Assembly (NCBI GenBank): GCA_964342825.1
Contig: CAYFHO010000002.1
Coordinates: 1-64,000, forward strand
DNA length: 64,000 nt
Origin: AAA164-E04 sp964342825
GTDB lineage: Bacteria; Verrucomicrobiota; Verrucomicrobiia; Limisphaerales; AAA164-E04
Direction: 5' to 3'
Shown: one piece after another, positions 55,294-64,000 of the stretch
Position numbering within the stretch: position 1 is the stretch's first letter
Layout: each line of letters opens with the position of its first letter
The notes under the pieces: generated by a model
Database searches by the model: none
What the model saw: only the letters and a program-made list of their open reading frames with translations
What the model was told of the DNA's origin: nothing
Made by a program: the position numbers and the translations under genes

Positions 55294-55348
55294 GGGGTCA
55301 GTCCCAACTATTGATACTTTTCTGTCAATAGTTGGGACTGACCCCTCA
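55291..55348. repeat. 24-bp perfect palindromic repeat (REP/RAYT-like) between convergent genes
   Basis: Perfect 24-bp arms (55291-55314 and 55325-55348) are separated by 10 nt. Arm cores are GGGGTCAGTCCC and GGGACTGACCCC. The 5' arm contains the stop of the CotH frame. I recall the GGGACTGACCCC core from REP-like palindromes linked to RAYT transposases in several phyla, but no transposase is in this window. It probably also works as a bidirectional terminator. Confidence 0.65.
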
Positions 55349-55354
55349 TGTGAG

Positions 55355-56827
55355 TTATGCCAGAATTGGGGTGACGACTTGGCCTGCTACATCGGTCAAT
55401 CGGTAGTCTCTACCCTGGAAACGGAAGGTTAGTTTTTCGTGGTCGAAGCCAAGTTGATGCATGAGGGTTGCCTGTAAGTCGTGAACATGCACCGGATTTT
55501 CAGCCACACTGAATCCCAATTCGTCGGAAGCCCCATAGGTGAAGCCGCCTTTAATTCCGCCGCCAGCCAGGATCATGGAATAACAATCCGGAAAATGGTC
55601 ACGGCCCAAAACGTTACTTTTGGCTGTGCGACCTTCCCTGAAGGGAGTCCTTCCGAATTCACCACCGAGAACGATCAATGTTTCATCCAGCATTCCCCGT
55701 TGACGTAAATCCCGGATCAGGGCAGCAACCGGTTTTTCCATAGTCGCACATTTGTTAGTCAATCCGTCGGTCAGTCCCTGTCCCGGACTAGTACCGTGAA
55801 AATCCCATCCCCAGTCAAACAATTGAACATAACGAACACCCTGTTCAACCAATCGGCGCGCCAGGAGGCAGTTGTTTGCAAAACTGGCTTCACCTGGTTT
55901 GGCACCGTAATCTTCCAAAGTTCCTGCTTTTTCCTTCGAGATGTCCATGACTTCAGGAACGGAAGTCTGCATCCGGAAAGCCAACTCATATTGAGCCATT
56001 CGGGTCAATGTTTCAGGGTGCCCAAGTTCACTCGCCTGTAAAGCGTTCAAGGCATTCAATGCATCCAGGCTTTTACGCCTCAGGGAACGAGGTAATCCTG
56101 CCGGATCTGATGCGAACAAAACGGGATCACCTTTGGATCGACATTGCACTCCTTGGTAAACAGAAGGAAGGAATCCACTGCCGTAAGAATTGCGACCACC
56201 GTTGGGTTGCACCCCACTGGAAATTAAAACCACAAACCCGGGCAAATTCTGATTTTCCGTTCCAAGCCCATAAGTCACCCAGGAACCAATGGAGGGGCGC
56301 CCCGGACGGGGAGAACCGGTATAGACCAACAGTTCTGCCGGAGCATGATTGAATTGATCGGTGTGCATGGACCGAATCACGCAAAGTTCGTCAGCCACTT
56401 TCTGTAGATTCGGTAAGGCATCTGAAAGCCACACACCACCCTGTCCATACCGTTTAAAAGTACGCGGAGTTCCCATGAGTTTGGGCACACCGGATGTAAA
56501 TGCGAACCGTTTGCCTTTAAGGAACGCATCCGGGCAATCTTGATCGTTACGTTTAACCAACTCGGGCTTGTAATCATACAAGTCCAAGTGAGGTGGTGAT
56601 CCGGTTAGATGCAAATAGATTACCTGTTTGGCTTTGGGAGCAAAATGCGATGGCTTTAATCGAAGCGGGTTTTCAATCCCTTTGGCCGTGGATGCCTGAG
56701 TGTCACCGGCCAACAAATCCGATAGCGCAATCGCTCCCACACCGGCTGCCGATTCTTTAAAGAAGTGCCTGCGGGTTTGATGGCGTATAAATTCTTGGGC
56801 TGGATTCACGGGTGTTTCAGTTTGCAT
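55355..56827 (-). CDS. DUF1501 protein, second copy
   Basis: The product is 490 aa. It starts MQTETPVNPAQEF and carries a Tat-like region (RRHFFKESAAGVGAIALSDLL) after about 20 residues. Motifs match DUF1501: AKQVIYLHLTGSPPHLDLYD, PRPGRPSIGSWVTYGLG, RRLVEQGVRYVQLFDWGWDFHG, LIVLGGEFGRTPF, GRDHFPDCYSMILAGGGIKGG. It is longer than the first copy and differs at the N-terminus. It is the second gene of a minus-strand pair, 21 bp after the DUF1549/DUF1553 gene. This is the usual order of cytochrome-like protein then DUF1501. It is presumed periplasmic; substrate unknown. Confidence 0.92.
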   Translation of the reverse strand: MQTETPVNPAQEFIRHQTRRHFFKESAAGVGAIALSDLLAGDTQASTAKGIENPLRLKPSHFAPKAKQVIYLHLTGSPPHLDLYDYKPELVKRNDQDCPDAFLKGKRFAFTSGVPKLMGTPRTFKRYGQGGVWLSDALPNLQKVADELCVIRSMHTDQFNHAPAELLVYTGSPRPGRPSIGSWVTYGLGTENQNLPGFVVLISSGVQPNGGRNSYGSGFLPSVYQGVQCRSKGDPVLFASDPAGLPRSLRRKSLDALNALNALQASELGHPETLTRMAQYELAFRMQTSVPEVMDISKEKAGTLEDYGAKPGEASFANNCLLARRLVEQGVRYVQLFDWGWDFHGTSPGQGLTDGLTNKCATMEKPVAALIRDLRQRGMLDETLIVLGGEFGRTPFREGRTAKSNVLGRDHFPDCYSMILAGGGIKGGFTYGASDELGFSVAENPVHVHDLQATLMHQLGFDHEKLTFRFQGRDYRLTDVAGQVVTPILA

Positions 56828-56848
56828 ATGCGTGTGATTCTGTTTCCA

Positions 56849-59800
56849 CTACCTTTTCATCAAAACTTCATCAAGATTTAACAAGACGTTGGCAACCACC
56901 GTTAATGCCGCAAGGTCACGAACATCGTCATCCCCTTCCAAATGATCATTCGATTGTCCTGATATCGTCCTGGCTTCTGGTTCAAGATCCACATAAGTAG
57001 CGTATGCTTCTGTGTAGAGCTTGAGCAAATAGGATTTCTCCTTCTCAGAAGGAGGTCTGGTCAGGCACAGTTGGAATCCATGCTTCACTTTACCCGCAGG
57101 ATGCCTGGCTGCCTTCGACATCCGCTTGGCGAGAGCCTGAGCTGTTTCTACAAACGCCGGATCATTGAGAGTAACGAGTGCCTGAAGTGGTGTATTGCTG
57201 CGATCTCGTTTCAAGGTGCAGACTTCCCGGTTCGGCGCATCAAATGTCGCCATCGAGGGATAGGGGTTTGATCGACGCCAAGTAGTGTACAATCCGCGGC
57301 GATAGCGATCTTCACCTTCGCTTGTTTTCCAATCAATGCCACCACCAAAGGCTGCATTAAGCCCCAGTTTTGGCTGCGGTGGATTTACCGAAGGACCGAA
57401 CATTTTATCGCTGAGCAAACCACTGACGAACAAGGATTGATCGCGAATAGACTCGGCGGAAAGGCGCACACGAGGGCCACGTCCCAACCATATATTATCC
57501 GGATCCGCAGTCAGCTGAGACGGAGTCACTTTGGATGATTGTCGGTAGGTCGCAGATGTAACGATTAACTTGAGCATGTGTTTGATATCCCAACCACTAT
57601 CCATGAACTCTACTGCCAGCCAGTCCAGCAGTTCTGGATGAGAGGGTAAATCACCTTGCGCTCCGAATTCTTCGCTGGTGCGCACAAGCCCAAGTCCGAA
57701 AATGGATTCCCAAAACCGGTTCACTATGACGCGAGCTGTCAGCGGGTTTTCGCGGCTGACCAACCATTTCGCCATGGACAATCGATCTTGTGGCAACTCT
57801 GTTAAACCATTGGCAAAAATGGATGGTATTCCAGGCTGAACCAAATCGGTTTGATCCAGAAAGTTTCCGCGTCTCTGAATCCTGGTCTCGCGTCGATTGT
57901 CAGCCCTGACTGATTTCATCACCGGCACGGTGGTGTAGGGTTTGACGTTCTCCAGTTGCTTTTTGATTTCAGCAAGACGTGCTCTTTCATCCTCTAATGA
58001 AGGAGCGACAGAAAGATAGTAATCAAGTATCTTTTGCTCGTCTGAAGCACTTCTATCTTTGGCTGGAGTGCCCACCAAACCGGTGATATTCGAAGGCGTT
58101 CTCGCAAACAATGAAGCGGAATCATCAGATGTCAGTGAAAGACGAAAAGCTCCCAGATTTGAGTTTGCGAGTTCGGCTTGGTGGGTAAGTTGAACCGCTA
58201 ATTTGCTTCCGGGAGAAATCTCGACTGGTTCGCCTGTCAGCAGGGTTAGATGGTGAGAAGTATCGAACTGAGGAGCGATAGCCCAACCTGTCTTCGAGTT
58301 CCGATCCGATTCGATCAAACTTGATGCATGATATCCCTTCTGAGAAAAATCAGCATAGGATTTAGCGAACGAAATAATTCGAGATCCATCCAATTCCAAG
58401 GAGACGCTTTTCTTAGGAGCTTTGGCCAGGACTTCAGACCAGACGACCTTTCGAGATTGATCCAGTAATTCAATGCTGACACCATCCAATCGCTGATGAA
58501 TGTTCCCATCAGTACGGTTCCAAATAGTAATACGATTCACCGTTCGGGATTTGCCAAGATCTATTTCCCACCATGGATCTTTGGAAACTGCGGTATGCGT
58601 CGTGCTTTTGGACACGTGAAACTCACCGTCTGTGTTTCCATCAATCGCCAACTCGGCTTTGCCATTATAAGCAGTGCTACTCTGGGAGGCCTTACCTTCA
58701 AGTGCTAGATTGGTTTCACCATGAAAAACTTCAACCTCCGCCAAAGAAAGAATTCTGTCCTTTCCCTTGAGTTGAAAACGGACGAACTGGCCTTTCATCT
58801 CTTTGCCATCAGGAGGAATGATTTTGGCATCAATGGATGTCAAAATAAAATTCCCATCCGCATACCCGGATCCCTTGTTAGGTAGATCTGCTTGTGGAAG
58901 GGTTTCCAATTGCAGGCCAGTAAGCTTGGCTTGTTTGGAAAAGTTGAACTCCAACTCATAATTAATCTGGCTACCACCTTGCTGCGAACGAATAATCTGT
59001 TCCGCATCCACATCAAGCACCACATCGCCTGAAGCATCCACATGATCAGGCTTCAACCTGCTCCATGTGGGTTCAGATAAAAGGCTTTGTTCCCACTGTC
59101 TCCTTTCTGAAACAACCTCGGCAGAGGGAGTCTTTAGGATTCTCTCAAGTTCAGCTTGCTCTGAATTCAACTGATGGATCAAACTTTTCTGGTCTTTGGT
59201 ATAAAGTGAAATCAAGGGTGCTTCGTTGCGTCGATCGGCGTCTTCGGTCTGATTAAGGATGTCAAAAAAACGAAAATACTCTTCTTGAGAAATGGGATCA
59301 TACTTGTGGGTGTGACATTGCGCACACGCCATGGTGGTCCCCATCCAGACAGCCCAAGTTGTATTCACACGGTCAACCACCGCCACATTGCGAAACTCTT
59401 CATCGTTGGTACCGCCCTCGTTGTTGGTCATCGTATTTCGATGAAAGGCAGTGGCAATCAGTTGCTCCTCCTTTGGATCAGGTAGTAAATCGCCTGCGAG
59501 TTGTTCAATGGTAAAGTCATCAAATCGTTTATTCTGGTTGAAAGCCTTGATCACATAGTCTCGATAAGCCCAGATTGTTCTTGGGGGATCATCAGCATAT
59601 CCCGCCGAGTCGGCATACCGAGCCTGATCCAACCAATGACGTGCCCAATGCTCACCAAAAGATTCCTTTTCCAACAAGCGATCCACGTAATGTTCATAAG
59701 CAAGAACGTCCGTGTCCTGAACGTACTGCTCAGCTTCCTCTAAGGTGGGCGGAAGACCGGTCAAATCCAGCGCGACCCGTCTGGCAAGACTGTAACGGTC

Positions 59801-60307
59801 AGCCTCTGGGGATTGTCCCAATCCTTTCTCGCGGGATTTTTTCAGAATGAACTGATCGATGGCGTTGTGAACGGTCACATCATTTTCTTTGATCAAAGGT
59901 GGTTGTGGCCGAACTGGAAGTTCGTAAGACCAATGGATTTGATACTGGGCACCCTGCTGAATCCATTTTTCAAGCAAGGCAAGTTCTTCCGATGATATTT
60001 CCTTTCCTGTTTCTGGAGGCGGCATGAGGTCATCGCGATCATGTGTTTTGATACGGGCGATCAGTAAACTTTCATCGGGCTTGCCTGGCACAATGGCGGC
60101 GCTACCGCCCAAGTCTTCCAGGGCACCATTCAGAGTATCCAGTCTCAGGCCATCATTACCTCCTTTGCGCTGAGCCTCGTCAGGGCCGTGGCATTCAAAA
60201 CAATTTTCGGAAAGAATCGGACGAATATCCCGATTAAACAGGACACGTTCTTCAGCCCCTAAGCAACGAAAACTGAGAGCCAGTACGAGGACGCAGGCGG
60301 TGCGCAT
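56849..60307 (-). CDS. PSD1 (DUF1549/DUF1553) cytochrome-like protein with F5/8 type C module
   Basis: The product is 1152 aa from the ATG at 60307, which gives a classic signal peptide (TACVLVLALSFRCLGA). An in-frame ATG at 60355 is an alternative. The heme-type motif C36-FECH40 lies in a planctomycete cytochrome domain (NRDIRPILSENCFECHG, MPPPETG). DUF1549 follows (RVALDLTGLPPTLEEAEQ and AQCHTHKYDPIS), then two carbohydrate-binding-like segments, one clearly an F5/8 type C (discoidin) module (ALEGKASQSSTAYNGKAEL, DPWWEIDLGKSRTVNRITIW). The C-terminus is DUF1553 (NPLTARVIVNRFWESIFG). It is likely an exported partner of the downstream DUF1501 protein in handling a polysaccharide. The first such protein in this window carries a PA14 module instead. 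Confidence 0.92.
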   Translation of the reverse strand: MRTACVLVLALSFRCLGAEERVLFNRDIRPILSENCFECHGPDEAQRKGGNDGLRLDTLNGALEDLGGSAAIVPGKPDESLLIARIKTHDRDDLMPPPETGKEISSEELALLEKWIQQGAQYQIHWSYELPVRPQPPLIKENDVTVHNAIDQFILKKSREKGLGQSPEADRYSLARRVALDLTGLPPTLEEAEQYVQDTDVLAYEHYVDRLLEKESFGEHWARHWLDQARYADSAGYADDPPRTIWAYRDYVIKAFNQNKRFDDFTIEQLAGDLLPDPKEEQLIATAFHRNTMTNNEGGTNDEEFRNVAVVDRVNTTWAVWMGTTMACAQCHTHKYDPISQEEYFRFFDILNQTEDADRRNEAPLISLYTKDQKSLIHQLNSEQAELERILKTPSAEVVSERRQWEQSLLSEPTWSRLKPDHVDASGDVVLDVDAEQIIRSQQGGSQINYELEFNFSKQAKLTGLQLETLPQADLPNKGSGYADGNFILTSIDAKIIPPDGKEMKGQFVRFQLKGKDRILSLAEVEVFHGETNLALEGKASQSSTAYNGKAELAIDGNTDGEFHVSKSTTHTAVSKDPWWEIDLGKSRTVNRITIWNRTDGNIHQRLDGVSIELLDQSRKVVWSEVLAKAPKKSVSLELDGSRIISFAKSYADFSQKGYHASSLIESDRNSKTGWAIAPQFDTSHHLTLLTGEPVEISPGSKLAVQLTHQAELANSNLGAFRLSLTSDDSASLFARTPSNITGLVGTPAKDRSASDEQKILDYYLSVAPSLEDERARLAEIKKQLENVKPYTTVPVMKSVRADNRRETRIQRRGNFLDQTDLVQPGIPSIFANGLTELPQDRLSMAKWLVSRENPLTARVIVNRFWESIFGLGLVRTSEEFGAQGDLPSHPELLDWLAVEFMDSGWDIKHMLKLIVTSATYRQSSKVTPSQLTADPDNIWLGRGPRVRLSAESIRDQSLFVSGLLSDKMFGPSVNPPQPKLGLNAAFGGGIDWKTSEGEDRYRRGLYTTWRRSNPYPSMATFDAPNREVCTLKRDRSNTPLQALVTLNDPAFVETAQALAKRMSKAARHPAGKVKHGFQLCLTRPPSEKEKSYLLKLYTEAYATYVDLEPEARTISGQSNDHLEGDDDVRDLAALTVVANVLLNLDEVLMKR

Positions 60308-60478
60308 GATCGAATGAAAAAAACATCTCAACCTTGATCTGTATAAATACCTCATAACATCAACATTCTGGTCATGTCTGAATTTGCCCCAAGTGTTTGA
60401 TTCGGGCAATGAGAAAGGTTTTTTTGCGAAAAAAGAAACATGTTGGACGCATCGCGGGTTCTAGGATAGGGTTCGGCA

Positions 60479-60757
60479 GTGGCCAAAGCACCCAAATCTA
60501 GTAAAAAAGAGGTAAAATCTCTGGATGAACTTTCTTTTGAGGAAGCACTGGAGCAATTGGAGACCATTGTGGAGGCGATGGAAAACGAGTCTTTGCCTCT
60601 CGAGAAATTGCTGGAATGCCATGAAAAAGGCGTTCGCTTGCAGCAAGTTTGCCAAAATAAATTAAAAAAAGCTGAAGAACGAATTCAGCAATTGGAATCT
60701 AGAGACGATAAGGAATTTGACCTCAAACCATTGACACTTGAAGAGGATTCCGAATAA
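60479..60757 (+). CDS. xseB: Exodeoxyribonuclease VII small subunit
   Basis: The product is 92 aa starting with GTG (preceded by AGGATAGGG), the right size for XseB. The coiled-coil signature is clear: SLDELSFEEALEQLETIVEAMENESLPLEKLLECHEKG, seen in short pieces. It binds XseA to form the exonuclease that degrades single-stranded DNA in both directions. The large subunit gene is not here. The dxs gene follows with a 27-bp gap, the xseB-(ispA)-dxs neighbourhood common in bacteria. The N-terminal lysine-rich extension (AKAPKSSKKEVK) is normal variation. It diverges from the cytochrome-like gene. Confidence 0.93.
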   Translation: MAKAPKSSKKEVKSLDELSFEEALEQLETIVEAMENESLPLEKLLECHEKGVRLQQVCQNKLKKAEERIQQLESRDDKEFDLKPLTLEEDSE

Positions 60758-60784
60758 TCACCCAACTTGTTAATTAAGTCGTAT

Positions 60785-62770
60785 ATGAGTCGTTACTTGG
60801 ACATGGTAGACAGCCCGGAGCACATCAAAAAGCTGACTCTGGAACAATTACAGAGCTTGGCAGATGATGTCCGGCAGGAGTTGATTCAGGGTTTATCGAA
60901 ACACGGAGGCCATCTTGGCCCTAACCTGGGGGTGGTGGAACTGAGCATTGCACTGCACCGATGCTTCAGCACGCCCCATGATAAGTTTGTCTGGGACGTC
61001 AGTCACCAAACCTATGTCCACAAACTGTTCACAGGGAGGAAGGATCGGTTCAACACCATCCGCACAACAGACGGCTTGAATGGTTTTGCCCTAAGAACCG
61101 AAAGCGAACATGACTGTTACGGGGCCGCCCATGCGGGCACTGCTCTCTCCGCGGCTCTGGGTATCGCTGTGGCCAGGGATCAACGAGGCACCGATGAAAA
61201 CGTGGTGGCCATATTCGGGGACGCCGCACTCACCAACGGAATTTCGTTTGAGGCATTAAACAACATTGGCCATTCCACCAAGAAATTTATCGGAATCCTC
61301 AATGACAATGAATGGTCGATTGCCAAGAACGTCGGAGCCATTGCCCAATACCTTAACAAACTCATCACCAATCCATCTTACAACCGTCTGCAAAAAGACT
61401 TTCAGCGGTTGATGAAAAAAATCCCAAAAGGTGATTTGGCACTGAAATTGGGACACAAAGCGGAGGAGGTATTAAAGGGAACGGTTTCCAACCTTGTGCT
61501 GGAAGAATCCTCCAACAAGGGGGATGTCGATGGACGCGGTGGTTTTGGAAGCAGCCTGATATTTGAAGAAATGGGACTCCGCTACCTGGGGCCCATTGAC
61601 GGGCACAATTTACCAATGCTCATCGCCGCACTGGAATTTGCCAAATCGTGCGATCAACCCATCGTATTGCACGTCATGACCCAGAAAGGCAAGGGCTACG
61701 AGGCCGCCGTCAATCACCCTGAGAAGCTGCACGGAGTCGGGCCTTATGACATTAAGACAGGCGTTGCCATCAAGGGCAAAAGTGGTCCTCCAGCATGGCA
61801 GGACGTTTTTGGCAAAAAACTGGTACAGCTTTGCAAGAAAAACAGCACGCTGGTCGGTATCACCGCGGCAATGCCTACGGGCACGGGCTTGAAGTTTCTG
61901 GAAAAAGAAATGCCAGACAGGTATTTCGACGTCGGAATTGCAGAGGAACATGCTGTCATTTTTGCCTGCGGAATGGCCACCATGGGACTTCATCCGGTAG
62001 TAGCCATTTACAGTTCATTCATGCAAAGGGCCTTTGACTGCATTGTCCACGATGCTGCCCTGCAGGATTTACCCGTCATTTTCTGCATGGATCGAGCCGG
62101 TCTTTCTCCGCAAGATGGACCGACACATCATGGTCTTTTCGACATCGCCTACCTACGCTGCGTACCCAACATTGTGGCAATGGCACCAAAAGATGAGGAC
62201 GAATTGGCGGACATGATGTTCACCGCAACCCACTGCAAACATCCAACGTTTATCCGATATCCTCGAGGGGCAGCGGAAGGGGTTGACATCAAGGATGAAC
62301 CCAAGCTCCTGGAAATGGGCAAGGCGGAGGTCATCAGGAATTTTGAGAACAATGACCGTCCAAAAATCGCCATCTTCGGACTGGGCAACCTGAATTCCAT
62401 GGCACGCGAAGCGGCCGAAAAACTGGTGGAGGAGAATTATGATGTCGCAGTGATCAACCCGCGGTTCACCAAACCCATAGACGAAGCCACGACCCTTTTC
62501 TACGGACAGGCAGCGGATCTGGTCATCACTATGGAAGATCATAATCTGCCAGGAGGCTATGGTTCAACCGTGATGGAACTTTATGGGGACAAACAAGTCA
62601 CGACCCCTGTTGTCCGGATCGGTTGGCCGGATCAATTTGTCGAACATGCGACCTCGGTTTCGGATTTAAGAAACAAGTATGGAATAACCGCTGAAGAAAC
62701 GGTTAAAAAGGCCAAGGAAGCATGCCCTGCACATGCCAAAACCGCCACCCCTCAGGCTGCTGCAAAATAA
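60785..62770 (+). CDS. dxs: 1-deoxy-D-xylulose-5-phosphate synthase
   Basis: The product is 661 aa from the ATG at 60785. Motifs: KHGGHLGPNLGVVELSIALH, the thiamine diphosphate-binding AIFGDAALTNG...ILNDNEWSI, the pyrimidine-domain EEHAVIFACGMA, MDRAGLSPQDGPTHHG and the C-terminal transketolase domain. It condenses pyruvate and glyceraldehyde 3-phosphate, the first step of the MEP route to isoprenoids. The GDA loop replaces the usual GDG and the NDNE(W) segment is a variant, which makes it a divergent Dxs but with full length and key residues. It is in an operon with xseB. Confidence 0.92.
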   Translation: MSRYLDMVDSPEHIKKLTLEQLQSLADDVRQELIQGLSKHGGHLGPNLGVVELSIALHRCFSTPHDKFVWDVSHQTYVHKLFTGRKDRFNTIRTTDGLNGFALRTESEHDCYGAAHAGTALSAALGIAVARDQRGTDENVVAIFGDAALTNGISFEALNNIGHSTKKFIGILNDNEWSIAKNVGAIAQYLNKLITNPSYNRLQKDFQRLMKKIPKGDLALKLGHKAEEVLKGTVSNLVLEESSNKGDVDGRGGFGSSLIFEEMGLRYLGPIDGHNLPMLIAALEFAKSCDQPIVLHVMTQKGKGYEAAVNHPEKLHGVGPYDIKTGVAIKGKSGPPAWQDVFGKKLVQLCKKNSTLVGITAAMPTGTGLKFLEKEMPDRYFDVGIAEEHAVIFACGMATMGLHPVVAIYSSFMQRAFDCIVHDAALQDLPVIFCMDRAGLSPQDGPTHHGLFDIAYLRCVPNIVAMAPKDEDELADMMFTATHCKHPTFIRYPRGAAEGVDIKDEPKLLEMGKAEVIRNFENNDRPKIAIFGLGNLNSMAREAAEKLVEENYDVAVINPRFTKPIDEATTLFYGQAADLVITMEDHNLPGGYGSTVMELYGDKQVTTPVVRIGWPDQFVEHATSVSDLRNKYGITAEETVKKAKEACPAHAKTATPQAAAK

Positions 62771-62805
62771 ACAGGTCCGGCAAAATTTGATTCAACTCTC
62801 AACAA

Positions 62806-62838
62806 GATGGTGCTCTGCGTGGAGCATCATCTTTTTTT
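62806..62838 (+). terminator. Terminator of dxs
   Basis: GATGGTGCTC pairs with GAGCATCATC (one G-U type pair, 6-nt loop) and is followed by seven T. The 3' arm and T-run overlap the end of the convergent tex gene. Confidence 0.8.
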
Positions 62839-64000
62839 ATGTGCTTCTGCTTTGGACAAAGCTTGAGAAAACCAGTCATTAGCTGGGGGGTTGGATTCGC
62901 GCACTTTGGGGCGAGATGCTTCACGTCTGTTGGCTGCGGGTTTTGCTGATCGTTGAGTTCGGGGCTGGCTGCCAATTTCAGGATTGGATTTCATCGACAA
63001 GGCAATGCGCTTTCTAGCAAGGTCAACCTCCAAAACCGTAACGTTGACCTTCTGAGCCACCTTCACCACGTCAGCTGGATCTTTCACAAATTGATCCGAT
63101 AGATGACTGATGTGAACCAATCCATCTTGATGAACCCCTACATCCACGAACGCTCCGAATGCTGTGACATTGGTCACAATTCCAGGGAGTTTCATACCTG
63201 GGGAGAGGTCTTCCGGCTTCTCAATTCCGTCTTGAAATTCTACAGCTTCAAATTGGCTGCGAGGATCTCGCCCAGGTTTGGCGAGTTCTTCCATAATATC
63301 GGTCAGAGTTGGAATTCCCACCTCATCCGTTTGATAAGACTCGAGCCGAATCTTTTGACGTAAAACCGGATTTTTCATCAAATCCTCAACCGAGCAATCC
63401 ACATCGGCAGCCATGGATTTGACCAAGCTGTACCTCTCAGGATGCACGGCGCTGGCATCTAGTGGATTGGATGCATCACGTATCCGAAGGAAACCGGCTG
63501 ATTGCTCAAAAGCCTTGGGGCCGAGTCTGGGAACCTTTTTAAGTTCGTTTCGAGATTTGAATGGGCCATGCTCATTGCGATGTAGAACAATGTTTTCTGC
63601 CAGTTGTGGACCAAGGCCCGAGACATAACTCAACAGCTGTTTACTGGCAGTGTTCACCTCAACACCCACTTTATTGACACAACTGAGCACCACATCATCG
63701 AGTGAACGTTTCAACGCATTCTGATCCACATCATGCTGGTATTGTCCGACTCCAATGGATTTAGGATCTATCTTCACCAGTTCCGCAAGGGGATCCATCA
63801 GTCGCCTGCCAATGGACACAGCCCCACGAACCGTCAAATCATAGTCTGCAAATTCCTCTCGTGCAGCCTCGGAAGCACTGTAAACCGAAGCCCCACTTTC
63901 ATTCACCATGACAATGGGCAATGACTTGGGCAAAGGAAGTCGCTTGAAAAACTGTTCAGTCTCGCGGCTCGCAGTACCGTTTCCTATCGCAACCGCCTCC
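62827..64000 (-). CDS. tex: Tex-family S1 RNA-binding transcription accessory protein (5' end outside window)
   Basis: The frame is open to the window edge. It contains AVAIGNGTASRETE near the edge, PIVMVNESGASVYSASE, the helix-hairpin-helix region (GLGPQLAENIVLHRNEHGPF and RNELKKVPRLGPKAFEQ), and an S1 domain near the C-terminus (GIVTNVTAFGAFVDVGVHQDGLVHISHLSD). The tail is basic and low in complexity. These are the C-terminal half of Tex (YqgF-like, HhH and S1 domains), which binds nucleic acids and affects transcription and ribosome processing. The N-terminal part is missing. It is convergent with dxs. Confidence 0.93.
   Translation of the reverse strand, partial: EAVAIGNGTASRETEQFFKRLPLPKSLPIVMVNESGASVYSASEAAREEFADYDLTVRGAVSIGRRLMDPLAELVKIDPKSIGVGQYQHDVDQNALKRSLDDVVLSCVNKVGVEVNTASKQLLSYVSGLGPQLAENIVLHRNEHGPFKSRNELKKVPRLGPKAFEQSAGFLRIRDASNPLDASAVHPERYSLVKSMAADVDCSVEDLMKNPVLRQKIRLESYQTDEVGIPTLTDIMEELAKPGRDPRSQFEAVEFQDGIEKPEDLSPGMKLPGIVTNVTAFGAFVDVGVHQDGLVHISHLSDQFVKDPADVVKVAQKVNVTVLEVDLARKRIALSMKSNPEIGSQPRTQRSAKPAANRREASRPKVRESNPPANDWFSQALSKAEAHKKR

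Noticed and set aside
1..64000. CRISPR array, rRNA or tRNA genes
   Set aside because: No regularly spaced direct repeats and no cloverleaf or rRNA core sequences were seen. The Cas4-like nuclease is not near any cas gene.

Overview
The window reads as a chromosomal scaffold from a Verrucomicrobiota-type (PVC) bacterium. The basis is gene content: a PEP-CTERM protein, two pairs of planctomycete-type cytochrome (DUF1549/DUF1553) and DUF1501 proteins, FG-GAP/UnbV, DUF1080 and ThuA-like proteins, exported Gfo/Idh/MocA and TIM-barrel proteins, and a CotH/lamin-tail protein. Coding is dense on both strands with the standard code (TGG for Trp, TGA used as stop). I see no rRNA, tRNA or CRISPR array. 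A 100-base run of N at 5641-5740 is an assembly gap, and the gene fragments on its two sides belong to different proteins.

Layout. 1-3528 (minus): the first 1176 codons of a secreted YD/RHS-repeat protein whose end lies outside the window. 3819-5297: a TPR-like protein. 5341-14574: an accessory, probably mobile region. It holds DUF932 and PD-(D/E)XK nuclease fragments, a SWIM zinc-finger protein, a VirD4-like ATPase, a TIR protein followed by a SLOG-patatin fusion, an XRE-ImmA/IrrE protein, a possible structured RNA with a 43-codon ORF, a RelE/ParE-type toxin-antitoxin pair and a tyrosine recombinase. 14758-18112: mutS and a PEP-CTERM protein. 18534-27897: a five-gene minus-strand operon of circularly permuted ATP-grasp, alpha-E and transglutaminase/DUF2126 proteins. 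28286-33467: a membrane protein, a tandem rhodanese, a DUF1080 protein, an oxidoreductase, a DHFR-like protein and uppP. 33539-36118: a pyrophosphate-type phosphofructokinase and a zinc sugar/alcohol dehydrogenase. 36282-46047: a VCBS/UnbV protein, a ThuA-like protein, a DUF3179 protein with an in-frame UGA that is probably selenocysteine, a lipoprotein, a ceramidase-like enzyme, a thioesterase and a PanB homologue. 46190-60307: a cytochrome P450, two DUF1549-DUF1553/DUF1501 pairs on opposite strands, a TIM-barrel protein and a CotH gene broken by a stop. 60479-64000: xseB, dxs and tex.

Two loci stand out. At 8845-11108 a TIR-domain gene is followed by a SLOG-patatin gene. This looks like a Thoeris-type signalling pair in which the usual NADase (Sir2) effector is replaced by a phospholipase. 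At 41287-42309 a UGA codon replaces the first Cys of the conserved DUF3179 T-W-C-x-x-C motif, and a hairpin sits 14 nt after it, at the distance expected for a bacterial SECIS element. The transglutaminase/ATP-grasp operon is a known but biochemically unresolved system.
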